NCBI GenBank assembly: GCA_900318615.1 | Contig: ONLK01000016.1 | Location: forward strand, 1-54,151 | Direction: 5' to 3' | Length of the DNA: 54,151 bases | Origin: an uncultured Eubacteriales bacterium | GTDB taxonomy: Bacteria; Bacillota; Clostridia; Lachnospirales; Lachnospiraceae | Shown here: positions 8,365 through 15,213 of the stretch, piece after piece | Layout of the letters: every line of letters starts with the position of its first letter | How positions within the stretch are numbered: position 1 is the stretch's first letter | Notes under the pieces: generated by a model | Told to the model about the DNA's origin: nothing | Seen by the model: only the letters and a program-made list of their open reading frames with translations | Databases searched by the model: none | Translations under genes and position numbers: made by a program

Positions 8365-9210
8365 CTATTTCTCTTTCGTAGCCAGACTGATGATCCGCCC
8401 GGGGATATAGATAACTTTTGTTACCTGTTTTCCCTTCATGCGCCCGCAAAGTGCCCTGGAAGCTTCCATGATGGCTTCTGCCTCCGAAAGATTTCCTGCG
8501 GCACAGATGTGTGCTTTCACTTTGCCATCCAACTGCACAGGAATCCATACTTTTTCTTCAGGATTCCTCTGCCGGAAGACTGCCTTCCCGCCGCAATTTT
8601 CTGCTTCCTCCTCTGCTTCCCTTTCCGCCTTCTTTGCCCTGCTTTCAAAAACGTCCCAGTCTTCCTGCCCAATCCTGTCAACCGTCCTCTGTTTCAATTC
8701 ACAGGCAAGATTCGGTGCAAAAGGGAAGAGGCAGCGGACCAGAGAAAAGATCAGAAATTCTGTTTCACTTTCAGAAAGCCCGGTCCCGGAACGCAGAAGC
8801 GTCCTTTTTATTTTTTTGCATCCCAGAATGCAGCCTGCCGCTGCCCTGTTATAGTCATTTGTCCTGTAAAAAAACGTTTCCATCCGGATCCAATCCAAAG
8901 CGGGCTGAACGGTTTGTGTAAAATGAGACACCTCTGTACTCTCCTGACCGAACCGGCGGATCTGTTCTGTCACCAGGCAGTACAGCCGGTTGAGGCCGTT
9001 GTGGATTCCGGCGATTTCGTCTTCGTTCCAGTTCAATGCATGCCCTTTGTAACGATAGGTTACATACAGGTGGGCTGTGTCCCAGCCATAATTATCAAGC
9101 AGATCCTGCGGACACCGGTTCAAAACCGGCTGCAGCCCGGGGATCCGGGAAGTTTTAATTTTCCATCTGTTTTCGATAAGTCTGTAATTGTATCTCACAG
9201 AAACGGCCAT
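8365..9210 (-). CDS. Orphan protein homologous to the C-terminal third of leucyl-tRNA synthetase
   Basis: The 281-residue protein follows the end of bacterial LeuRS in order. Residues 32-62 (NRCPQDLLDNYGWDTAHLYV, then W61) match the segment after KMSKS. Residues 63-180 match the helical anticodon-binding domain (RTNDYNRAAAGC, LFPFAPNLACEL). Residues 222-277 match the C-terminal tRNA-elbow domain (WIPVQLDGKVKAHI, KVIYIPGRIISL). The HIGH-bearing Rossmann core and the editing domain are absent, and no KMSKS is left (the area reads KIKTSRIPG). A charged linker at 186-222 is extra. It cannot aminoacylate alone; tRNA binding or a regulatory role is inference. AGGAG is 12 nt before the ATG. It follows recJ by 93 nt on the same strand, where apt-relA is often found in Bacillota. 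The frame is intact. Confidence 0.8.
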   Translation of the reverse strand: MAVSVRYNYRLIENRWKIKTSRIPGLQPVLNRCPQDLLDNYGWDTAHLYVTYRYKGHALNWNEDEIAGIHNGLNRLYCLVTEQIRRFGQESTEVSHFTQTVQPALDWIRMETFFYRTNDYNRAAAGCILGCKKIKRTLLRSGTGLSESETEFLIFSLVRCLFPFAPNLACELKQRTVDRIGQEDWDVFESRAKKAEREAEEEAENCGGKAVFRQRNPEEKVWIPVQLDGKVKAHICAAGNLSEAEAIMEASRALCGRMKGKQVTKVIYIPGRIISLATKEK

Positions 9211-9303
9211 GGCAGCGTCTTTCTCCTATTGCTGAATATGTTTCAATAAACGGAGGGCAGTTTCGCATTTAAATGCTTCAATGGTTCCTTTTTCCTGCGT
9301 CCA

Positions 9304-11064
9304 TTATCTGTAATTCGATATGATGATCTGCAGGGAACGCAGGGAGCGATATTCACTTACCTGCGGATAGTAGGTGATACTGAGGGTGACCCGGCTGGGC
9401 ATGCCGGCCATCATCCGGTCAACCTCGTCCCTCCCGAATTTACCGGTGAGATATTCCATCATTTCGTCCGAATCTCCGAAATAAATGGCGTTCATCGTGC
9501 CATGTACCGGATCCGCCAGACGGAACCGGATAAAACGGCGAACCTGCCCGATAAATCTGGCACCCTTCACCGGAACATTCAGCTGTCCGAAAATTGGTTT
9601 GGTATTTCCATTTCCACAGGGTTCGATCAGGTCCAGCTGCCTGATCAGCTCCTCGGAAATATACCCCAGCGGCAGCGGCACATCGATCAAAATTCTGGGA
9701 ATGAAATTTTCCGGCTTCAGTGTACACTTTTCGTTGAGAGCCTGGCGAAATGCTTCCAGCGCATCTTCCCTCAGCGTAATTCCAGCCGCCATTTTATGAC
9801 CGCCGTATTTCAGCAGATATTCCGAACACTCCTCCAGCGCCTCAAACATGTTGTACGCTTCGATGGAACGTCCGCTGCCCTTGATCGTACCCTCCTTGTC
9901 CGATTTTGTAAGAACAAAGACAGGATGATTATATTTTTCCCGGATCTTGCCGGCAATCAGCCCGGCAATACTTTCATGCATATCCGGCAGATAAACAACA
10001 AAAACCTTATCGTTCTTCCTCCCGGCTGTCTCAATCTGCCCGATCGCCTTCTCAAGGCCTTCCTCCGTCATCAGTTTTCTCTGATTATTGAGAGAAACGA
10101 GAGTCACCGCCTGTGCCCGGGCCGCCTCCGGTTTCTTCTCCAGCAGCAGTCTCAGTGAATCGCACGCGGTGCTCAGCCGCCCGGCTGAGTTGATGCAGGG
10201 ACCGATGACAAATCCGAAATGATAAGCACTCAAATCACGGTTTTCCAGTCCGCTCTCGCAAATCAGCGCCCGAAGTCCGATGTTATCCGTATTCTGAAAC
10301 GCTTTCAGACCGTACTTTACGATAATACGGTTTTCATTGCGAAGTTCCATGACATCCGTCACCGTTGGAAGTGCTGCAAACGGAAGGTATTTTTTATACC
10401 GTTCTCTAAGGGAATGGGTTTCATCATCCATCTCATCATAAAGGAGGGTGACCACTTTCCAGGCAACCACCGCCCCGCAGATTCCGTCGAAAGGATAGGT
10501 GTCGCCCGGAATTTTAGGATCAATCAGAGCATCGGCCTTCGGAAGGTTCTTCGTTTGTACCTCATGGTGATCGGTCACGATCACCGTCATTCCCTTATTT
10601 TTGGCACATTCAACCGGCCCGGCGGCTGCGATTCCGTTATCACAGGTAATGATCGTATCCACGCCGTCCGCTGCGGCCTGATTTACAATCCGCTCATTCA
10701 GCCCATAGCCGTCCCTGATTCTCTCGGGAATATCCCAGCTGACATCGCCACCCAGTTCTTTGATAGCCGTAAAAAGAATGTAGGTAGAACAAACCCCGTC
10801 GCAGTCATAATCGCCGATGACACGGATTTTCTTCCTGCTTCTTATTTTTTCCGCCAGTATAGCGGCTCCTTTTCCTGCGCCTCCCAGAAGATGCGGATCA
10901 TGAAGATCCTCCAGCGTACCGTTCAGATATCGATTAATCTCATCATCGCCAATGATATCGCGGTTTCGGATGATCCTTGCGATCACCGGGCTGATATGAT
11001 ATTTCTCTCCAATTTCCTTAAAATCAGCCTTCTTAGCGTACACCCGCCAGTTCTGTTCCTGCAT
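9304..11064 (-). CDS. recJ: Single-stranded-DNA-specific exonuclease RecJ
   Basis: 5'-3' single-strand exonuclease of recombination and mismatch repair. Metal-binding motifs are Asp85-Tyr-Asp87-Cys-Asp89 (GDYDCDG) and Asp165-His166-His167; GGHKMAAG of the DHHA1 domain lies near residue 415, and an OB-like C-terminal domain follows. The ATG at 11064 (MQEQNWRVYAKK) is chosen because GGGAG lies 5 nt upstream and RecJ similarity starts there. The product is 586 residues, typical of the Bacillota short form. It follows secDF on the same strand, but a terminator-like hairpin lies just before its start. Confidence 0.95.
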   Translation of the reverse strand: MQEQNWRVYAKKADFKEIGEKYHISPVIARIIRNRDIIGDDEINRYLNGTLEDLHDPHLLGGAGKGAAILAEKIRSRKKIRVIGDYDCDGVCSTYILFTAIKELGGDVSWDIPERIRDGYGLNERIVNQAAADGVDTIITCDNGIAAAGPVECAKNKGMTVIVTDHHEVQTKNLPKADALIDPKIPGDTYPFDGICGAVVAWKVVTLLYDEMDDETHSLRERYKKYLPFAALPTVTDVMELRNENRIIVKYGLKAFQNTDNIGLRALICESGLENRDLSAYHFGFVIGPCINSAGRLSTACDSLRLLLEKKPEAARAQAVTLVSLNNQRKLMTEEGLEKAIGQIETAGRKNDKVFVVYLPDMHESIAGLIAGKIREKYNHPVFVLTKSDKEGTIKGSGRSIEAYNMFEALEECSEYLLKYGGHKMAAGITLREDALEAFRQALNEKCTLKPENFIPRILIDVPLPLGYISEELIRQLDLIEPCGNGNTKPIFGQLNVPVKGARFIGQVRRFIRFRLADPVHGTMNAIYFGDSDEMMEYLTGKFGRDEVDRMMAGMPSRVTLSITYYPQVSEYRSLRSLQIIISNYR

Positions 11065-11078
11065 AAAATCTCCCTGAT

Positions 11079-11115
11079 AAAAAGAGGGAGACAGCTGTCC
11101 CGGCAGCCATCTCCC
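11079..11115 (-). terminator. Terminator-like hairpin between secDF and recJ (possible attenuator)
   Basis: Minus-strand stem GGGAGA / TCTCCC (11086-11091 and 11110-11115) with an inner GCTG / CAGC pair, followed by TCTTTTT. It ends only about 15 nt before the recJ start, so it either limits read-through from secDF or adjusts recJ expression. Confidence 0.65.
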
Positions 11116-11127
11116 CCAGTGATTCAT

Positions 11128-11192
11128 CTGCTTTTCTATTACTGCTTTTCTATTACTGCTTTTCTATTACCGCTTTTCTATTACCGCTTTTC
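11128..11192. repeat. Tandem 14-bp repeat, about 4.6 copies
   Basis: The plus-strand unit CTGCTTTTCTATTA occurs in head-to-tail copies at 11128-11141, 11142-11155 and 11156-11169. A fourth copy at 11170-11183 starts CCG, and a partial fifth starts at 11184. The array fills the spacer between the secDF stop and the recJ leader hairpin. On the minus strand the unit contains a TAA stop. Confidence 0.95.
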
Positions 11193-11205
11193 TCCTGTCC
11201 TGATC

Positions 11206-13461
11206 TCAGGCCTTCCCGGAGGATGTCTTCTTTTCCGGCTTCTTTCCGGATTTCTTTCCGCTTTTTTTTCTTTCCCTGGCAGCAGCTGCCTGACGGGCAT
11301 CGGACCTTGAGCGCATGATATACCACAGGGAACCGGTCAGAAATACGGATGAAAAACCGCCGGCGACGATACCTGTCATCATAGGCAGTGCAAACTCCCT
11401 GATGGAAGCCACCCCGACGATAAACAGGGCAAAAATGGAAAGGAACGTTGTCAGGGAAGTATAAATACTTCTGGTCAGCGTCTGTGTGATGCTTCGGTCA
11501 ATCAGTACAGCCAGGGACTCTTTCTTCAGGTCGCCCAGCTTCAGGTTCTCGCGGATACGGTCAAAGATAACGATGGTAGCATTGATGGAGTATCCCACAA
11601 TGGTCAGCATGCAGGCAATAAAGGTGTTGCCGACGGAGATACGAACCAGCGCGTAGCAGGCAAATACACCCAGCACATCGTGGCACAGCGCCAGAACCGC
11701 GGCTGTTGCAAAACGGATGTCACTGAAACGGAACCAGATGTAAACCAGCATCAGGCCGACCGCTATGATCACGGCGACAATGGCATGCGATCTCATTTCG
11801 CTGGAAATCGTGGAAGAGATCGTCTCAAAGCTGATGCTCCTGGCTGTCGTTCCGTCATCGGTCTTGTATTCTTCAATTCCGATCTCTTTATCCAGCGCAT
11901 CCTGCAGTTCTTCACGCTCCTTCAGAGTCAGAACCCGGGTCTTGAAGATAACCTCGTTGCCGCCGGCAACCTTCTGAGCCTGAATCTCGGCATCTCCCGT
12001 TACATCCTGAATAACCGGCTTGATCTGGTCATCGATTTCTTCAATCGTATAATTTTTAGTGAAGGTAACGTCGGTAGACGTACCGCCCCTAAATTCCATG
12101 CTCAGGTTCAGCGCACCCTTCCCGGCCGCTTTGTTGATCATCATGGAGCACGGTCCAACCAGGATCGCACAGATGGCGACAATGAACCAGATTTTCCTCT
12201 TCTCAACAAACGCAATGGGTTTGCGTTCCGGAGCAGTTCCGTAGTATTTCTGATCCTTCATGCCCAGCGTATAAAATGCGTTGACAATCAGTCTGGAAAT
12301 AATCAGCGCTGTGAACATGGAAAGGATAATACCAAGCATCAGTGTCTGGGCGAAGCCTTTTACGGTACCGGTTGCCATGGCGTTCAAAACGATGGCGGCA
12401 ATCAGAGTTGTAATGTTTCCGTCAAGGATGGCGGACAGCGCCTTCTTAAATCCGGTATCGATGGAAGATTTCACAGAATTTCCGGCGGTGATTTCCTCAC
12501 GGATACGGGAGTAAATGATGACATTCGCATCTACCGCCATACCGATGGAAAGGATAACACCGGCAATACCGGCCAGCGTCAGCGTCATGTTAAAGGCATT
12601 CAGCGCCGCCAGCTCAAAACCGGTATACAGAACCAGTGCAATTCCTGCAATAACGCCCGGAACCTTATAAACAATGATCATCAGAATGATAACAAGCGCA
12701 AGTCCGATGATACCGCCGATCAGGGAGGTGGAAAGTGCCTTCTCGCCAAGCTGTGCTCCTACAACGTTTGAACGGATTTCCTCCAGCTTAAGGGAAAGAG
12801 AACCGATACGGATATAGGAGGCAAGATCCTGCGCGGTATTAATCGTGAAATTGCCGCTGATCTCACACTTACCATCGGTAATAGCCTCGCGGACGGTCGG
12901 CGCGCTGACGACATCCCCATCGTAAACGATCTTAATCTGCTCACCGACATGATTGGTTGTGGCATCCGCAAATGCCTTCGTACCTTTATCCGTGAAGGTA
13001 AGTTCTACGACGTACTGGGAATTTCCCATGTTATCCTGCGTGGAGGCAGCTCTTGCATCGGATACTTCACTTCCGTCAAGGATAACGGTTCCGTCGGAGA
13101 GTTCAAAATCGAGGGAACCCGGCTTGCCCAGTTCCTCCAGAATCTGATCCGCGTTGGTGACGCCGGGGATTTCAATGTTGATCCGGTTATCGCCTTCCTG
13201 GTATACAGAAGCTTCGGTACTATAGTTTGTGACACGCTGCTGCAGCTTATAGATGGTATCATCCATATCTTCCTGCGTGTAATCCTGTCCTTCCTTTACC
13301 TGATAGGTGATGGAAACACCGCCGGACAGGTCCAGACCGAGCTTAATGTTTCTGGCAGAGCCGGTGTGCGTCGGTCCCCAGCCGATGGATACGGTGATAA
13401 GAGTAAGGACCATCAGCGCAGCCATGAAGGACACGACTATTTTGGCTTTCTTCTTCGTCAT
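11206..13461 (-). CDS. secDF: Protein translocase subunit SecDF (fused SecD-SecF)
   Basis: Accessory membrane motor of the Sec translocon that uses the proton gradient to pull exported proteins. The 751-residue chain joins SecD (about 1-420) and SecF (about 425-720), each with an RND-type six-helix bundle. Visible marks are LGLDLSGGVSITYQV near residue 40, the SecD segment AVDANVIIYSRIREE and the SecF segment ATIVIFDRIREN. The C-terminus is a lysine-rich cytoplasmic tail. AAGGAG lies 9 nt before the ATG. It is 47 nt downstream of the SCIFF maturase, an association reported for SCIFF loci in Clostridia. Confidence 0.96.
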   Translation of the reverse strand: MTKKKAKIVVSFMAALMVLTLITVSIGWGPTHTGSARNIKLGLDLSGGVSITYQVKEGQDYTQEDMDDTIYKLQQRVTNYSTEASVYQEGDNRINIEIPGVTNADQILEELGKPGSLDFELSDGTVILDGSEVSDARAASTQDNMGNSQYVVELTFTDKGTKAFADATTNHVGEQIKIVYDGDVVSAPTVREAITDGKCEISGNFTINTAQDLASYIRIGSLSLKLEEIRSNVVGAQLGEKALSTSLIGGIIGLALVIILMIIVYKVPGVIAGIALVLYTGFELAALNAFNMTLTLAGIAGVILSIGMAVDANVIIYSRIREEITAGNSVKSSIDTGFKKALSAILDGNITTLIAAIVLNAMATGTVKGFAQTLMLGIILSMFTALIISRLIVNAFYTLGMKDQKYYGTAPERKPIAFVEKRKIWFIVAICAILVGPCSMMINKAAGKGALNLSMEFRGGTSTDVTFTKNYTIEEIDDQIKPVIQDVTGDAEIQAQKVAGGNEVIFKTRVLTLKEREELQDALDKEIGIEEYKTDDGTTARSISFETISSTISSEMRSHAIVAVIIAVGLMLVYIWFRFSDIRFATAAVLALCHDVLGVFACYALVRISVGNTFIACMLTIVGYSINATIVIFDRIRENLKLGDLKKESLAVLIDRSITQTLTRSIYTSLTTFLSIFALFIVGVASIREFALPMMTGIVAGGFSSVFLTGSLWYIMRSRSDARQAAAARERKKSGKKSGKKPEKKTSSGKA

Positions 13462-13508
13462 CTCTTTCTTCTCCTTTATTTCTTTTATCTTCGCCCTTGC
13501 GAAAAATT

Positions 13509-14873
13509 CTATTTATCGGCCTGTGCCGCCTTGATCATCAGCGCACATTCCACCCTCTTGCGCTGCAGCTTACAGCCGATATCATAGGCCTCGTTGATGG
13601 ATCCGTGAAAGTTCCAGGCATTGGCAGCACAGCCGCCGCTGCAGTAATATCTTGCCCAGCAATCCCTGCATTTCGGCTTTGTGTACACATTGCACGCCTT
13701 AAACTCATCCACAATTTCCGGATGGACAATGCCCTCGTCCACATTTCCGAGAAGGAACTCCTTCTGCCCGTCAAACTGATGGCATGGATAAAGCTCTCCG
13801 GTCGGAGCAACAGCCAGATATTCGGTCCCGGATCCGCAGCCGGACATGCGCTTGTAAACGCACGGTCCTCCTGTCAGGTCGATCATAAAATGAAAGTAAG
13901 TCAGCGGATGGCCTTCCTTTTCCTTCTGAAGAAGGAACCGGGCCAGCTTGTCATACTCTTCCATAATCTTCGGAATATCTTCCTCACGGATGGAATAGTC
14001 CGCCTGCGCAGGGGCTACCACCGGTTCCATGGACATCTGTGTAAATCCGAGAGCGGCAAAATGCTCCACATCGGACTCAAAGTCAAGATTATTCCGCGTA
14101 AAAGTTCCGCGTACATAGTATTGCCTGCCGAGCGCCTCGCGCTGCTTTGCGAACTTCTGAAATTTTGAGACAATCCTGTCATAGCTTCCGGTTTTGTTCG
14201 GGAACGGACGCATCCTGTCATGAATCTGCGGCCGACCGTCCAGGCTGAGGACAACATTGGACATTTCCCTGTTGCAGAAATCCATGATTTCGTCATTCAG
14301 AAGAACGCCGTTGGTCGTCAGCGTAAAGCGGAAGTTCTTGTCATACTTCTTTTCCTGTTCTCGTCCGTAAAGGACAAGATCATGGACCACCTGCCAGTTA
14401 AGAAGCGGCTCTCCGCCGAAGAAATCCACTTCCAGATTTCTTCGGTTTCCGGAATTGGCAATCAGAAAATCCAGTGCCTTTTTGCCGACCTCAAAACTCA
14501 TCAGGGAACGTTTTCCGTGATACTCTCCTTCACCGGCGAAGCAATAGCGGCAGGCCAGATTGCAGTCATGGGCGATCTGAAGGCAAAGAGCCTTCACAAC
14601 GGTCTTGCGTTTTTTGAAGTCAAAGACTGAATTTTTATATATATCTTCGGAGAAAAGGAGATTCTGCTCCTTCAGCTCCCGGATCTCATTCAGAGCTTCC
14701 GAAATATCCCTGTCCGGATACTTTTCTGAAAGCTCTGTCCGCACCTGGTCTTCCTTTCTTTCTGAATCGAGAAGAGCAACCGCATCATAGACGACGTCGT
14801 CCACAACGTGAACGGAGCCGCTGTGTACATCGAGAATTATATTGTAGCCATTATTTTTAAATTGATGAATCAT
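13509..14873 (-). CDS. scfB: SCIFF peptide maturase (radical-SAM/SPASM, thioether-forming)
   Basis: Radical-SAM peptide maturase that forms cysteine thioether cross-links in the SCIFF precursor (ranthipeptide class). The N-terminal 85 residues resemble the peptide-recognition domain of such enzymes. The radical-SAM motif CNLACRYC gives Cys104, Cys108 and Cys111. The SPASM region is Cys-rich (CVYKRMSGCGSG, YPCHQF, KCRDCWARYYCSGGC). The product is 454 residues. AGGAGACAG directly precedes the ATG. It lies 90 nt downstream of the peptide gene, with a terminator-like hairpin between them, and upstream of secDF. The assignment is strong because the precursor gene is adjacent. Confidence 0.95.
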   Translation of the reverse strand: MIHQFKNNGYNIILDVHSGSVHVVDDVVYDAVALLDSERKEDQVRTELSEKYPDRDISEALNEIRELKEQNLLFSEDIYKNSVFDFKKRKTVVKALCLQIAHDCNLACRYCFAGEGEYHGKRSLMSFEVGKKALDFLIANSGNRRNLEVDFFGGEPLLNWQVVHDLVLYGREQEKKYDKNFRFTLTTNGVLLNDEIMDFCNREMSNVVLSLDGRPQIHDRMRPFPNKTGSYDRIVSKFQKFAKQREALGRQYYVRGTFTRNNLDFESDVEHFAALGFTQMSMEPVVAPAQADYSIREEDIPKIMEEYDKLARFLLQKEKEGHPLTYFHFMIDLTGGPCVYKRMSGCGSGTEYLAVAPTGELYPCHQFDGQKEFLLGNVDEGIVHPEIVDEFKACNVYTKPKCRDCWARYYCSGGCAANAWNFHGSINEAYDIGCKLQRKRVECALMIKAAQADK

Positions 14874-14923
14874 CTGTCTCCTGCCTGAATACCTGTGTAT
14901 GGGATCGAATATGTACGGCGCGC

Positions 14924-14953
14924 AAAAAGCAGCGAACTTTTGCTGTCCGCTGC
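14924..14953 (-). terminator. Terminator-like hairpin between scfA and scfB
   Basis: Minus-strand stem GCAGCGGA / TTCGCTGC (8 bp with one G-U) followed by TTTTT, 11 nt after the SCIFF stop. It would let the short peptide mRNA exceed the maturase mRNA through partial termination. Confidence 0.7.
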
Positions 14954-14963
14954 CCGGCGTTTG

Positions 14964-15110
14964 TTAGTTGTTCTTATTTTCGCAGATCTGATTGCCTACA
15001 GTGCAGGATGTCTTGCATGCGGACTGGCATGATGTCTGGCATTCACCGCAGCCGCCCTTTTTCAGTGTTTCCTGAAGAGGTCTGCTGTTAAGAGTTTTGA
15101 TGTGTTTCAT
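14964..15110 (-). CDS. scfA: SCIFF six-cysteine ranthipeptide precursor
   Basis: A 48-residue peptide that starts MKHIKTLNSR and carries six cysteines at 21, 24, 28, 32, 36 and 43 within the block CGECQTSCQSACKTSC. This is the near-invariant SCIFF (six cysteines in forty-five residues) pattern of Clostridia. AAGGAGG lies 9 nt before the ATG. Residues Cys32 and Thr37 stand where, as I recall, the C. thermocellum maturase CteB forms its thioether; this is recalled, not checked. The physiological role of SCIFF remains unsettled. The gene is followed by a terminator-like hairpin and then its maturase. Confidence 0.96.
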   Translation of the reverse strand: MKHIKTLNSRPLQETLKKGGCGECQTSCQSACKTSCTVGNQICENKNN

Positions 15111-15143
15111 GTCTTTTGCCCTCCTTATTGTTAGCATAAACAA

Positions 15144-15176
15144 CTGTAGGTCTGGACAAAAGGTCCAAACCTACAG
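15144..15176 (-). terminator. Interrupted palindrome between the EF-G gene and scfA (terminator or operator)
   Basis: Arms CTGTAGGTCTGGAC (15144-15157) and GTCCAAACCTACAG (15163-15176) pair over 14 positions with one mismatch. Read on the minus strand it follows the EF-G stop by 37 nt and is trailed by TTGTTTAT, a weak U-tract. It also overlaps the likely scfA transcription start, so it could serve as an operator. Confidence 0.6.
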
Positions 15177-15177
15177 C

Positions 15178-15206
15178 ATTATAACACACTCACTTATTAT
15201 TGAAAA
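15178..15206 (-). promoter_or_regulatory. Probable scfA promoter
   Basis: On the minus strand TTTTCA (15201-15206, 4 of 6 consensus), a 17-nt spacer and a perfect TATAAT (15178-15183). The expected start point is about 15171, inside the palindrome, about 60 nt before the scfA ATG. Confidence 0.6.
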
Positions 15207-15213
15207 GAGAAAA

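Noticed and set aside
8365-9210. Remnant of a broken full-length leuS
   Set aside because: No catalytic or editing sequence is found upstream; recJ begins within 100 nt. The reading frame is intact with its own start, so a stand-alone gene is the better reading.
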